A DNA stretch of 64,000 bases from Clostridia bacterium (lineage in GTDB: Bacteria > Bacillota > Clostridia > Oscillospirales > RGIG577), in NCBI GenBank assembly GCA_017405765.1, contig JAFQZS010000033.1:56956-120955 (forward strand), read 5' to 3'. The notes beneath the pieces were generated by a model. That model saw only the letters and a list, made by a program, of their open reading frames with translations, was not told the DNA's origin and searched no databases. Both the position numbers and the translations under genes were made by a program. Position 1 is the stretch's first letter. Each line of letters starts with the position of its first letter. Shown here one piece after another: positions 8,707 to 17,274 of the stretch.

Positions 8707-9743
8707 ACGATATAAACACGGCCGAATATGAACAGTTCATACAAGGCCATAAAAAAGGAAATATAATGCAGTCGGTGCTCTGGGCGCGCCTTAAAGACAA
8801 CTGGACGCGCGAGGGCGTCATAGTGCGCGGCGAGGACAAAAAGATAAAGGGCACCATGCTCCTTCTCATAAGGAAGGTGCCGGGTCTTCCGTATACCATA
8901 ATGTACTCCCCTAGAGGCCCCGTTTGCGACGTTCACGACGAAAAGACGTTTTTTGAGCTCGTAGCGGGTGCAAAGGCTTTGGCAAAGAAGCATAGATCCT
9001 ACGTTCTCAAAATGGACACCGATGTGCTTTCATCCGACAAGGAATATGAGCGCATAGCGCGCGCAGCCGGTTTTTCGATATCCGACTCCAAGAATTTTGA
9101 GGGTATACAGCCGCGCTATGTATTCCGTTTGAACGTTGAAGGCAAGACCGAGGACGAGGTCATGACGATGTTCCACTCTAAAACGCGCTACAATATCCGC
9201 GTGGCAAAAAAACGCGGCGTTGAAACGAAGATAGAAGGCACAGAGAGGATACCCGATTTTTATAAAATAATGCTTGAAACGGGCGTGCGCGACAATTTTA
9301 TGATACGCTCTGAGGGATATTTTAAGAAAATGATGGAGTCACTCGGCGAGCACTGCCGCCTTTACATGGCATATTACGAAGGAAAGCCCATAGCGGGCAC
9401 GCTTGCGCTTCATTACGGAGACAAGGTCTGGTACCTCTACGGCGCAAGCTCGAACGAATACAGAAACGTCATGCCAAACTATCTTCTCCAGTGGGAGATG
9501 ATACGCTGGTCCATAGAAGAGGGCTGCCGTATATACGACTTTCGCGGCGTGTCCGGCGATATAAGCGAGGACAACCCGCTGTATGGTCTTTACCGCTTCA
9601 AAAAAGGCTTCGGCGGCGATTTCTGCGAATTTATCGGCGAGCTCAATCTCGTATTCTCGCCGTTTATAAACTTTGCGATAACAAAGGGCGAGCGCGTATT
9701 CAGACGTATGCGCAAGCAGGTATTCATAATGAAAAACAAGTAA
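8694..9743 (+). CDS. FemX/FemAB-like peptidoglycan interpeptide bridge aminoacyltransferase
   Basis: A 349-aa protein of the FemAB family, which adds the first amino acid(s) from aminoacyl-tRNA to the lysine of lipid II. Two GNAT-like halves are visible. The second contains SKTRYNIRVAKKRGV, the family's typical site, and WYLYGASSNEYRNVMPNYLL followed by YDFRGVSGD and GLYRFKKGFGG, which are strong family hallmarks. The start is GTG 8694 with AAGGAG upstream, inside the last 13 bp of the preceding gene. The following alanine racemase fits a cell-wall role. Confidence 0.88.
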   Translation: MEFLNDINTAEYEQFIQGHKKGNIMQSVLWARLKDNWTREGVIVRGEDKKIKGTMLLLIRKVPGLPYTIMYSPRGPVCDVHDEKTFFELVAGAKALAKKHRSYVLKMDTDVLSSDKEYERIARAAGFSISDSKNFEGIQPRYVFRLNVEGKTEDEVMTMFHSKTRYNIRVAKKRGVETKIEGTERIPDFYKIMLETGVRDNFMIRSEGYFKKMMESLGEHCRLYMAYYEGKPIAGTLALHYGDKVWYLYGASSNEYRNVMPNYLLQWEMIRWSIEEGCRIYDFRGVSGDISEDNPLYGLYRFKKGFGGDFCEFIGELNLVFSPFINFAITKGERVFRRMRKQVFIMKNK

Positions 9744-9760
9744 AAACCTTGGGGGCATTT

Positions 9761-11050
9761 ATGAACGCACTTATAATCGAAAAGGACAAGCTTAAAGCGA
9801 ATATTGAAATCGTCAAGGACACGGTGGGCGTGCGCGTTATCGGAGTTTTAAAGGGCAACGGCTACGGACTCGATATCGTTAAGTTCGCCGAGGTCTTGCG
9901 CGAATGCGGCATAGACATGTTTGCCGTCTGCGAGCTGTGGGAGGCGCGCGCTCTCAGAGAATGCGGCTTTGAGGAGGAGATACTTCTCATGCGCTCAACG
10001 GCGATAGAGTCGGAGGCGCGCGAGATATTGGAGCTTGGGCTTACGGCAACGATAGGCTCCAATGAAGCCGCCGTTATGCTAAACGGCGTGGCCGGCGACG
10101 CGGGAGAGATCGTCTCCGCCCATATCGAGCTTGACACGGGCTTCGGCCGTTACGGCTTCGGAAGCGCCGACCTGGAAAAAGTGGTGAACATCAGCCGCTT
10201 CATGGAGAATATCGAGCTTACCGGCGTCTACACTCATTTTTCAAACGCCTTCGGAGACAAGCAAAGCACCGAAGTGCAGCTCGAGGCGTTTCTTTCCATG
10301 CTCAACCTCATGGAGGGAGACGGGCTTTCGTTTCCCATGCGCCACGCCGCCAATTCCTGCGCGGCGCTGAGGTTTCCCAATACGCGCCTCGACGCGGTAA
10401 GGATAGGCTCCGCCTTTTTAGGCCGTCTTCCAATACGCAACGAATGGGGCCTTTATAAGATAGGCTATCTTTCGGGCGACATTACGGAGATACGCTGGCT
10501 CGAGCCGGGACAGAACGTTGGCTATGCCAACGTATTCAAGGTAAAAAAGGCCACGCGCTGTGCGGTAGTGCCCATTGGATATATTGACGGCTTCTGCATG
10601 GAAAAATCAAAGGATACCTTCCGCGGCAGCGACGTGTGGCGATATATGTTCGGCGATTTCAAGCGCTTTTTTACGAATAAGAGGCTCTACGCCGAAATAA
10701 ACTCGAAAAAGGTCCGCGTGCTCGGGCGCGTATGTATGTGCAACGTCGTGCTCGACGTTACTAAAATAAACTGCGCCGTAGGCGACAGCGTTATATTCGC
10801 AGTAAATCCGCTTTTCGTTGACAGCGGCGTTCTCAGGCTTTATATAAGCGACGAGGATGACACAGGCGAAAAAAAGCGAGGCTTTATAAGACGCTTCCTC
10901 CCGATATTTACAAAAAAGGATGACGGCGAGGCAGACGAATATTACGAAAATGACGACGACGCCGAGGCCGAAAAAGCAGCAGAAGCAGACGATGATCAAT
11001 ATGGGGACAAGGAACTTGAAGCGGCAGACGACGATGAAGATATACGATAA
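9761..11050 (+). CDS. alr: Alanine racemase-family PLP enzyme with acidic C-terminal tail
   Basis: PLP-dependent racemase making D-Ala for peptidoglycan (429 aa). The N-terminal barrel has the PLP lysine in VLKGNGYG (Lys31), DTGFGRYGF, THFSNAF and a C-terminal domain with VPIGYIDGF. This last motif matches the family's GYADG except for A to I. After about residue 365 the sequence departs from the family into a tail rich in Asp/Glu (EDDTGEKKRG..., then DDDAEAEKAAEADDD), which is unusual. ATG 9761 is preceded by a G-rich site. Another amino acid racemase specificity (for example serine) cannot be excluded. Confidence 0.85.
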   Translation: MNALIIEKDKLKANIEIVKDTVGVRVIGVLKGNGYGLDIVKFAEVLRECGIDMFAVCELWEARALRECGFEEEILLMRSTAIESEAREILELGLTATIGSNEAAVMLNGVAGDAGEIVSAHIELDTGFGRYGFGSADLEKVVNISRFMENIELTGVYTHFSNAFGDKQSTEVQLEAFLSMLNLMEGDGLSFPMRHAANSCAALRFPNTRLDAVRIGSAFLGRLPIRNEWGLYKIGYLSGDITEIRWLEPGQNVGYANVFKVKKATRCAVVPIGYIDGFCMEKSKDTFRGSDVWRYMFGDFKRFFTNKRLYAEINSKKVRVLGRVCMCNVVLDVTKINCAVGDSVIFAVNPLFVDSGVLRLYISDEDDTGEKKRGFIRRFLPIFTKKDDGEADEYYENDDDAEAEKAAEADDDQYGDKELEAADDDEDIR

Positions 11051-12365
11051 TCTTTTTGAATTTGCGCACAGCGGCGCGATAAGATTCTTTATGCCGGGTC
11101 ACAAGGGCGGAGCGTCTTTAGGCAGCAATTATCTTTCCTCCGTAATGCCCTATGATGTGACCGAGCTTAACGCAACAGATGACCTTTTTGATCCGAAGCA
11201 TGTTATAGCAGAGTCTCAACGCGCGCTTTCGGACAGATTCGGCGTTATGGCGGCGCATTATCTTACCGGAGGCTCAACGCTGGGGCTTTACGGCGCGCTT
11301 TCTTTGTCGGCGCGTCCCGGCGACCGTGTGATATTTGACCGCGGCTGTCATAAAAGCGTTATAGACGCGGCCGTGCTTTTAGGCTTAAGACCCGTTTTTC
11401 TGGGCGCCGAATACAGCGCGGAGGGCATACTTCTGCCCCCGTCTTCCGCCGACGTCTACGCTGCGCTTGAAAAATATCCCGACGCGTCTTCTGTCGTTAT
11501 AACAAGCCCGTCATATTACGGGCTTTGCGCAAGTTTAGAGATGATACATGCAATAACCGACGCCGCCGGAGCAGAGCTTATAGTTGACGCGGCTCACGGC
11601 GGAAATATGCTGTTTATGGATCGTCTTCCGCTTTGCGCCGAGTTCACGGTGGTATCGCTCCATAAAACGCTGCCTGCTCTTACGGGCGCGGCCGTGCTTT
11701 TTTCAAACAAATATCCGGCCGAAGAAATAACAAAGCGTCTTTCGCTTTTTTCCACCTCCAGTCCTTCGTATCTTATACTTGCGTCGGCGGAAAAGTGTAT
11801 AACATATATGGACTCAGAGGGGCGCGAATCGCTTTATGCGCTTGCTGAGAAAGCGGCCTATTTTACGGCATGGCTCGATATTTCCACTCCGTTTTCCCAT
11901 ATAGAACAGGCGTCCTCCGATATAACGCGCATAGTCATACATACTGGGCGCACCCTCATGAGCGGATACGAGCTTTACGATTCGCTTGAAGATGAGTTCG
12001 CCATAATCTGCGAAATGGCCGATGATGAAAACGTGGTGCTCATCCCCAGCGTGGCAAACTCCGCCTCTGATTTTGAAGCGCTCCAGGCGGCGCTTTTGAG
12101 TTTAAGCGCGCGCGCAAGAAAAAAATTCTCATACGCTCCCCCCGATCCGCCGCCCGATCCCGTCTTCGGCATGGATATGAGAGAGGCTTTTTTTTCGGAC
12201 AAGGAATATATAAGCCCGCGCGCGGCAAACGGACGCATATCGTGTGAGACCCTGACGAAATATCCTCCCGGTATACCGTATCTTATGCCGGGTCAGCTGA
12301 TAGGCCCCTACGAGGCCGCGCTTATGGAGCGTCTCGGCGTAAGGAAGGTGTCTGTCGTAAAATGA
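11034..12365 (+). CDS. Orn/Lys/Arg decarboxylase family protein (YaaO-like, short form)
   Basis: Fold-type I PLP protein of the basic amino-acid decarboxylase family (443 aa), in the short Firmicutes form without the response-regulator-like N-terminal domain. RFFMPGHKGG, TGGST, VDAAHGG (Asp185, His188) and SLHKTLPALTG with the Schiff-base Lys211 are all present. The start at 11034 (MKIYDNL) lies inside the end of alr. The ribosome binding site is weak and upstream ATGs are possible. In Bacillus yaaO sits just before tmk and holB. Here tmk is absent and holB follows directly with ATGA overlap. The substrate is not determinable. Confidence 0.85.
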   Translation: MKIYDNLFEFAHSGAIRFFMPGHKGGASLGSNYLSSVMPYDVTELNATDDLFDPKHVIAESQRALSDRFGVMAAHYLTGGSTLGLYGALSLSARPGDRVIFDRGCHKSVIDAAVLLGLRPVFLGAEYSAEGILLPPSSADVYAALEKYPDASSVVITSPSYYGLCASLEMIHAITDAAGAELIVDAAHGGNMLFMDRLPLCAEFTVVSLHKTLPALTGAAVLFSNKYPAEEITKRLSLFSTSSPSYLILASAEKCITYMDSEGRESLYALAEKAAYFTAWLDISTPFSHIEQASSDITRIVIHTGRTLMSGYELYDSLEDEFAIICEMADDENVVLIPSVANSASDFEALQAALLSLSARARKKFSYAPPDPPPDPVFGMDMREAFFSDKEYISPRAANGRISCETLTKYPPGIPYLMPGQLIGPYEAALMERLGVRKVSVVK

Positions 12366-13366
12366 TGCTCGACTGTTTTTACGGAAATACGGCGCCAAAA
12401 GACATGCTTAAAGCCGCATTGAAAGCGGATACGCTTTCTCACGCTATTCTTATCGAAGGCGAAAGCGGGCTCGGCGCCGGATATCTTTCAAATCTTCTGG
12501 CCGCAAGCATACTTTGCCCAAAAGGCGGCTGCGGAAACTGCATATCATGCCGAAAAGCCAAAAAAGGCATACATCCCGACATAATAGCTCTCGACAAACA
12601 GGGTGAAGCCATAAAGGTAGAGGATATACGTGAGCTTTCAAGAACGGCAGCCGTATATCCGAACGACGGCGAAAGAAAGGCGTATGTAATATATCACGCC
12701 GAAAAAATGAACCCCGCCGCGCAGAACGCTTTTCTGAAGCTTTTGGAGGAACCGCCTTCGTTCGTTACGTTCATACTATGTACGGAAAATAAATATAAAT
12801 TACTTGACACCGTGCTTTCACGTTGTGTATGCTTAAAAGTATATCCCGTAACTTTCGACGAGGTCACAGACTTTCTTGTAAAGAACGAAGGCTTAAAGCC
12901 CGAGGAAGCGCGCCGTCTCGCTTCGCTTTCTTACGGCTTTATAGGGCGCGCCCTCTCGCTTCAGGGCAAGCGCCGGTTAAAGCGCGACAGCGAACAAAGA
13001 GAGCTCTGCCTTGCCGTTTTTGAAACGCTTTGCTTCGGCAGCGAATACGCTTTTTTAAAGCTGGGAAAACAGTTTTTGGCAGAGCGTGACAAAGTAAAAA
13101 AGGGAAATGAAGATGCGGGCGTTATCTTTGACATGATGGAGCGTTTTCTGTCCGATGCGCTGCATGTTTCACGGGGCTTCCCCGCAGTAACGTTTACAGA
13201 CGATCTTGAGCGTATAAAAAAACTGAACGGACGTCTTTCTGAAAAAGGCATTTCAACGCTCTATGATATATGCGAAGATACTAAAAATCAAATTTTAAGA
13301 AATATAAATTACAGCGCATGCATAAATTCTTTTCTGGTGCATGCGTGGGAGGCAATAAATGATTGA
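12362..13366 (+). CDS. holB: DNA polymerase III delta' subunit
   Basis: Clamp-loader subunit (334 aa). It has the delta' zinc-finger cysteines (CPKGGCGNCISC, about 51-62), HPD and AEKMNPAAQNAFLKLLEEPP, and the SRC motif in DTVLSRCV. The P-loop position reads EGESGLGAGYL, with no Lys, so ATP binding at this subunit is unlikely, as is common for delta' but not for all Firmicutes members. ATGA overlap with the preceding decarboxylase gene and an 8-bp overlap with ricT indicate one operon. Confidence 0.93.
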   Translation: MMLDCFYGNTAPKDMLKAALKADTLSHAILIEGESGLGAGYLSNLLAASILCPKGGCGNCISCRKAKKGIHPDIIALDKQGEAIKVEDIRELSRTAAVYPNDGERKAYVIYHAEKMNPAAQNAFLKLLEEPPSFVTFILCTENKYKLLDTVLSRCVCLKVYPVTFDEVTDFLVKNEGLKPEEARRLASLSYGFIGRALSLQGKRRLKRDSEQRELCLAVFETLCFGSEYAFLKLGKQFLAERDKVKKGNEDAGVIFDMMERFLSDALHVSRGFPAVTFTDDLERIKKLNGRLSEKGISTLYDICEDTKNQILRNINYSACINSFLVHAWEAIND

Positions 13367-14222
13367 AATAATAGGCGTAAGATTCAGACCCGTCGGCAAG
13401 ATATATTACTTCGATCCTGCCGGCATGAAAATCGACAAGGGCACTAACGTCATTGTCGAAACGGCGCGAGGCGTTGAATACGGAGAGGTAGTTATACCGA
13501 ACCGCCAGATCGACGATTCACATGTGACCTCGCCGCTCAAACCCGTAATAAGAACAGCAACTCCAAGCGACGACGAACACCTTAAAGAAAACTTTGCGCG
13601 TGCGCGCGAGGCGTTTAAAATATGCGAAAAAAAGATCGCCGATTACGGCCTTGAAATGAAGCTTATCGACGCTGAATATACGTTCGACAACAATAAGATA
13701 CTGTTTTATTTCACGGCCTACGGCCGCATTGATTTCAGAGAGCTTGTAAAAGATCTGGCAAGCGTTTTCAGAACGAGGATAGAACTGAGACAGATAGGCG
13801 TGCGCGATGAAGCAAAATACGTGGGCGGCCTAGGCGTGTGCGGCAACCCTCTGTGCTGCGCGACTTTTTTGGGCGATTTTCAGCCCGTGTCGATAAAAAT
13901 GGCGAAGGAGCAAAGCCTGTCTTTAAATCCCACAAAGATATCCGGCACCTGCGGCAGACTTATGTGCTGTCTTAAATATGAGCAGGAGGCATACGAGAGC
14001 ATTATGAAAAGCACGCCGAAAACGGGAGCGTTCGTCTCAACGCCCGACGGCAACGGCACAGTAGTTGAGGTCAATCTTATAAAGGGAGAATTAAAGGTGC
14101 GTCTTAATTCGGCGCCCGACGCCGTTCCTAAAACGTATACGCGCTCCCAGGTAAAGACGATCAAGGACGGCCGAATAATAGTAACTAAGGAAGAAATAGC
14201 CTCTTTAAAAAATCTCGAGTAG
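13359..14222 (+). CDS. ricT: PSP1-domain protein RicT/YaaT
   Basis: A 287-aa PSP1 C-terminal domain protein. In Bacillus subtilis RicT (YaaT) works with RicA and RicF, binds iron-sulfur clusters and supports RNase Y-dependent mRNA maturation, sporulation and competence. The conserved Cys-rich motif GVCGNPLCCATFL (about 151-163) and CGRLMCCLKYEQ (about 189-200) are intact. The start has GGAGG eight bases upstream and overlaps holB. The position after holB is the same as in Bacillus. Confidence 0.93.
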   Translation: MIEIIGVRFRPVGKIYYFDPAGMKIDKGTNVIVETARGVEYGEVVIPNRQIDDSHVTSPLKPVIRTATPSDDEHLKENFARAREAFKICEKKIADYGLEMKLIDAEYTFDNNKILFYFTAYGRIDFRELVKDLASVFRTRIELRQIGVRDEAKYVGGLGVCGNPLCCATFLGDFQPVSIKMAKEQSLSLNPTKISGTCGRLMCCLKYEQEAYESIMKSTPKTGAFVSTPDGNGTVVEVNLIKGELKVRLNSAPDAVPKTYTRSQVKTIKDGRIIVTKEEIASLKNLE

Positions 14223-14284
14223 AAACTAACTGATAATTTTTGTTAATTTTTTTGAAAATCTTTCGTTATAGCTCGTAAATATAG

Positions 14285-14515
<231 letters not shown>

Positions 14516-14552
14516 TAGAATAATTATATAGAGGAAATATTATTATTCTGCG

Positions 14553-14578
14553 AAAGCCTGTGCCCTGCACAGGCTTTT
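14553..14578 (+). terminator. Terminator after the ferredoxin gene
   Basis: An 11-bp perfect stem (14553-14563 with 14567-14577) with a 3-nt loop ends in TTTT. Confidence 0.8.
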
Positions 14579-14599
14579 CACATATGTACGGAGGATAAA

Positions 14600-15334
14600 A
14601 TGCTGCTTTCCGAAAACGAGAGACTTGATGATCTGGGGCTTGGCGGCCTCAGGCTTATACAGGATAAAACGCAGTTCTGCTTTGGAGTAGACGCCGTACT
14701 GCTGTCTGATTTTGCGCGCGTCAAATACCGCGGACGCGCGCTTGATCTCGGCTGCGGAAACGGTATAATACCGCTTCTTCTTTCGCATAAGACAAAGGCA
14801 TCTTTTATAGCGGGAGTAGAGCTTCAAAGCGCCGCAGCCGCTCTTGCAAAAAGGAACGTCGCTCTCAACGAACTTTCCGAGCGCGTAAAAATATTCGAAG
14901 ACGACTTAAAAAACGTAAGCGAATCATATTTCGGCTTCGCTTTTGACAGCGTTGTGAGCAATCCGCCGTATATGGAGCCTGCGCGCGGCGAAAAAAACGC
15001 TTCACAGGCGCAAAAGATCGCGCGCCATGAGATAGCATGCACTGTTGACGACGTTATAGCGGCAGCATCGCGCTGCCTTAAATTCGGCGGGCTTTTTTAT
15101 ATGATACACCGCCCCGAGAGGATAGCCGACATAATCACCTCGATGAGAAGATACACAATCGAGCCGAAACGGCTCCGAGCCGTACATCCGAAGGCGGGAC
15201 AGAACGCCTCGATGCTGCTCATAGAGGGGCAAAAGGGAGCGCACCCGTCGTGCATAATGCTTCCTCCGCTGTATATCCATAATTCGGACGGCAGCTACAC
15301 TGACGAAATAAACGCAATATACGAAAGGGCATAA
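14600..15334 (+). CDS. trmN6: tRNA1(Val) A37 N6-methyltransferase (YabB/TrmN6 family)
   Basis: SAM-dependent N6-adenine methyltransferase (244 aa). Motif I is LDLGCGNGIIPLLL (about 50-63) and the amino-methylating motif IV is NPPY (SNPPYMEP, about 117-124). FGVDAVLLSDF near the N-terminus is characteristic of TrmN6/YabB. The start has CGGAGG upstream. It is separated by 2 bp from rsmI, the same pair order as yabB-yazA-rsmI in Bacillus, although no yazA homologue is present here. Confidence 0.9.
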   Translation: MLLSENERLDDLGLGGLRLIQDKTQFCFGVDAVLLSDFARVKYRGRALDLGCGNGIIPLLLSHKTKASFIAGVELQSAAAALAKRNVALNELSERVKIFEDDLKNVSESYFGFAFDSVVSNPPYMEPARGEKNASQAQKIARHEIACTVDDVIAAASRCLKFGGLFYMIHRPERIADIITSMRRYTIEPKRLRAVHPKAGQNASMLLIEGQKGAHPSCIMLPPLYIHNSDGSYTDEINAIYERA

Positions 15335-15336
15335 AT

Positions 15337-16194
15337 ATGCAAAAAGGCAGATTATACCTCGTCGGTACGCCGATAGGCAATCTTGACGACATGACGTTTC
15401 GTGCGATAGAAACTCTTAAATCGGCAGATATAATAGCCGCCGAGGATACAAGAAACACACTTAAGCTGCTTAATCACTTTGATATAAAAAAGCCGCTCGT
15501 AAGCTATCATGAGCATAACAAGCGTGCCCGCGGCGAAGAGCTTTTAACGCTTATGGAGGAAGGCAAAAGCTGTGCGCTCGTGACCGATGCGGGCATGCCC
15601 GCCATATCCGATCCCGGCGAGGAGCTCGTGAGCCTTTGTCATGATAACGACATAGAAGTTAAGGTGATACCGGGGCCCAGCGCAGTAGTATGCGCAGCAG
15701 CCGCGTCAGGGCTCGGCGGCGGCAGATTTACCTTCGAGGGGTTCCTTTCGGTGTCGAACAGACGGCGCAGAGAGCATCTTTCTGCCTTAAAGAACGAAAA
15801 GCGCGCAATGGTATTTTATGAGGCTCCTCACAAGCTTGCTCAGACGCTTCGCGATCTTGCCGACACATTCGGACCCGACCGGCGCATATCGCTTTCGCGC
15901 GAGCTTACGAAGAAATACGAGGAGACAGTGCGCATGACTATAGGCGAAGCCATAAAAAAATACGAGGACTTAAAGCCGCTCGGCGAATTTGTTCTCGTCG
16001 TTGAAGGGCTTGGCGAAGCAGAAGCGCTTAAAGCATTAAAAGAAGATGAAGCCGGAGAAAAAGAGCGCGCGCATGCGATAATTTCGCGCCTAAGAGAAGA
16101 AAAAGCATCTAACCGCGATATCCTGGCCGCCGTAATGAAAGAAACGGGGCTTAAGCGTAACGAAGCTTATGAAATGATATTAAAAGACGAATAA
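15337..16194 (+). CDS. rsmI: 16S rRNA (cytidine1402-2'-O)-methyltransferase RsmI
   Basis: A 285-aa tetrapyrrole-methylase-fold enzyme that 2'-O-methylates C1402 of 16S rRNA. The N-terminal LYLVGTPIGNLDDMTFRAIE, AAEDTRNT, VTDAGMPAISDPG and GPSAV motifs match the family closely. The C-terminal helical part (about 225-285) is of usual length. It shares a transcription unit with trmN6 and ends at a bidirectional terminator. Confidence 0.95.
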   Translation: MQKGRLYLVGTPIGNLDDMTFRAIETLKSADIIAAEDTRNTLKLLNHFDIKKPLVSYHEHNKRARGEELLTLMEEGKSCALVTDAGMPAISDPGEELVSLCHDNDIEVKVIPGPSAVVCAAAASGLGGGRFTFEGFLSVSNRRRREHLSALKNEKRAMVFYEAPHKLAQTLRDLADTFGPDRRISLSRELTKKYEETVRMTIGEAIKKYEDLKPLGEFVLVVEGLGEAEALKALKEDEAGEKERAHAIISRLREEKASNRDILAAVMKETGLKRNEAYEMILKDE

Positions 16195-16213
16195 TGCGCA
16201 TTATAGCAAATAT

Positions 16214-16248
16214 AAAAACGCCGCAAGAAAATTCTTGCGGCGATTTTT
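16214..16248. terminator. Bidirectional terminator between rsmI and fba
   Basis: An 11-bp perfect stem (16219-16229 with 16232-16242) is flanked by AAAAA on the left and TTTTT on the right, serving the converging genes on both strands. Confidence 0.9.
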
Positions 16249-16258
16249 AAATTACTTG

Positions 16259-17188
16259 TTATGCCTTGCCTGCGCAGCCGAGCACGTTTATGAGCTTATG
16301 TCTTACGACTTCTTTTATATTTGCGCGCGCCGGCTTTAAATACTGTCTCGGGTCAAAATGCTCGGGATGCTCAACGAAATACTGTCTTATCGAAGCCGTC
16401 ATTGCAAGTCTAAGATCGGTGTCGATATTTATCTTACATACGGCCATGCCCGCTGCCTTTCTCAGCATCTCCTCCGGCACGCCCTTTGCGCCCGGCATCT
16501 GTCCGCCGAATTTGTTTATTATCTCAACGTATTCCGGCATAACGGATGATGCTCCGTGAAGCACTATCGGGAAGCCCGGCAGCCTTCTGCCCACTTCTTC
16601 AAGGATATCGAACTGAAGTCTTGCCTCGCCTTTGAATTTATACGCGCCGTGCGAGGTGCCTATTGCTATTGCAAGCGAATCGACGCCCGTGCGCTCAACA
16701 AATTCCTGTGCCTGAGCGGGGTCGGTGAACATTGCGTCTTTCTCTGACACGTTTATATTGTCTTCTATGCCCGCAAGCTTACCGAGCTCGCCCTCTACGA
16801 CTACTCCATGAGCATGCGCATAATCAACTACCTGCTTCGTCAGCTTTATATTGTCCTCAAAGCTGTGCTTTGAGCCGTCGATCATTACCGAAGAAAAGCC
16901 GCCGTCAACGCACGACTTGCATATCTCAAAATCTTCTCCGTGATCAAGATGAAGCGCAATGGGAAGACCTGTATCCTCCAGCGCAGCTTCGACAAGCTTT
17001 ACAAGATAAACATGTTTTGCGTATTTTCTCGCACCTGCCGATACCTGAAGGATCAGCGGCGCTTTCTCCTCCATAGCAGCTTCTGTTATACCCTGTATAA
17101 TCTCCATATTATTGACGTTGAACGCACCCACGGCGTATCCGCCCTCATAGGCCTTTTTAAACATTTCCGTCGTCGTAACCAGTGGCAT
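16259..17188 (-). CDS. fba: Class II fructose-bisphosphate aldolase
   Basis: Zinc-dependent aldolase of glycolysis and gluconeogenesis (309 aa), splitting fructose 1,6-bisphosphate. The metal and substrate residues are visible in LHLDHGEDF (Asp82, His83), EGELG, GTSHGAYK and VLHGASS, with KINIDTDLR near the C-terminus. A GGAGTG site lies before the ATG. It is a single-gene unit with its own promoter. The length fits the short class IIB (Bacillus FbaA/FbaB) type. Confidence 0.95.
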   Translation of the reverse strand: MPLVTTTEMFKKAYEGGYAVGAFNVNNMEIIQGITEAAMEEKAPLILQVSAGARKYAKHVYLVKLVEAALEDTGLPIALHLDHGEDFEICKSCVDGGFSSVMIDGSKHSFEDNIKLTKQVVDYAHAHGVVVEGELGKLAGIEDNINVSEKDAMFTDPAQAQEFVERTGVDSLAIAIGTSHGAYKFKGEARLQFDILEEVGRRLPGFPIVLHGASSVMPEYVEIINKFGGQMPGAKGVPEEMLRKAAGMAVCKINIDTDLRLAMTASIRQYFVEHPEHFDPRQYLKPARANIKEVVRHKLINVLGCAGKA

Positions 17189-17227
17189 TTCTTTTCACTC
17201 CTTTTCAATACCATGTTCTATATAAAC

Positions 17228-17256
17228 ATAATATCAATATTATCGAGCTATTTCAA
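17228..17256 (-). promoter_or_regulatory. Probable promoter of fba
   Basis: Minus-strand TTGAAA (17251-17256), a 17-bp spacer and TATTAT (17228-17233), 39 bp upstream of the start codon. Confidence 0.6.
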
Positions 17257-17274
17257 GTGATTTTAAAAAAAGTG

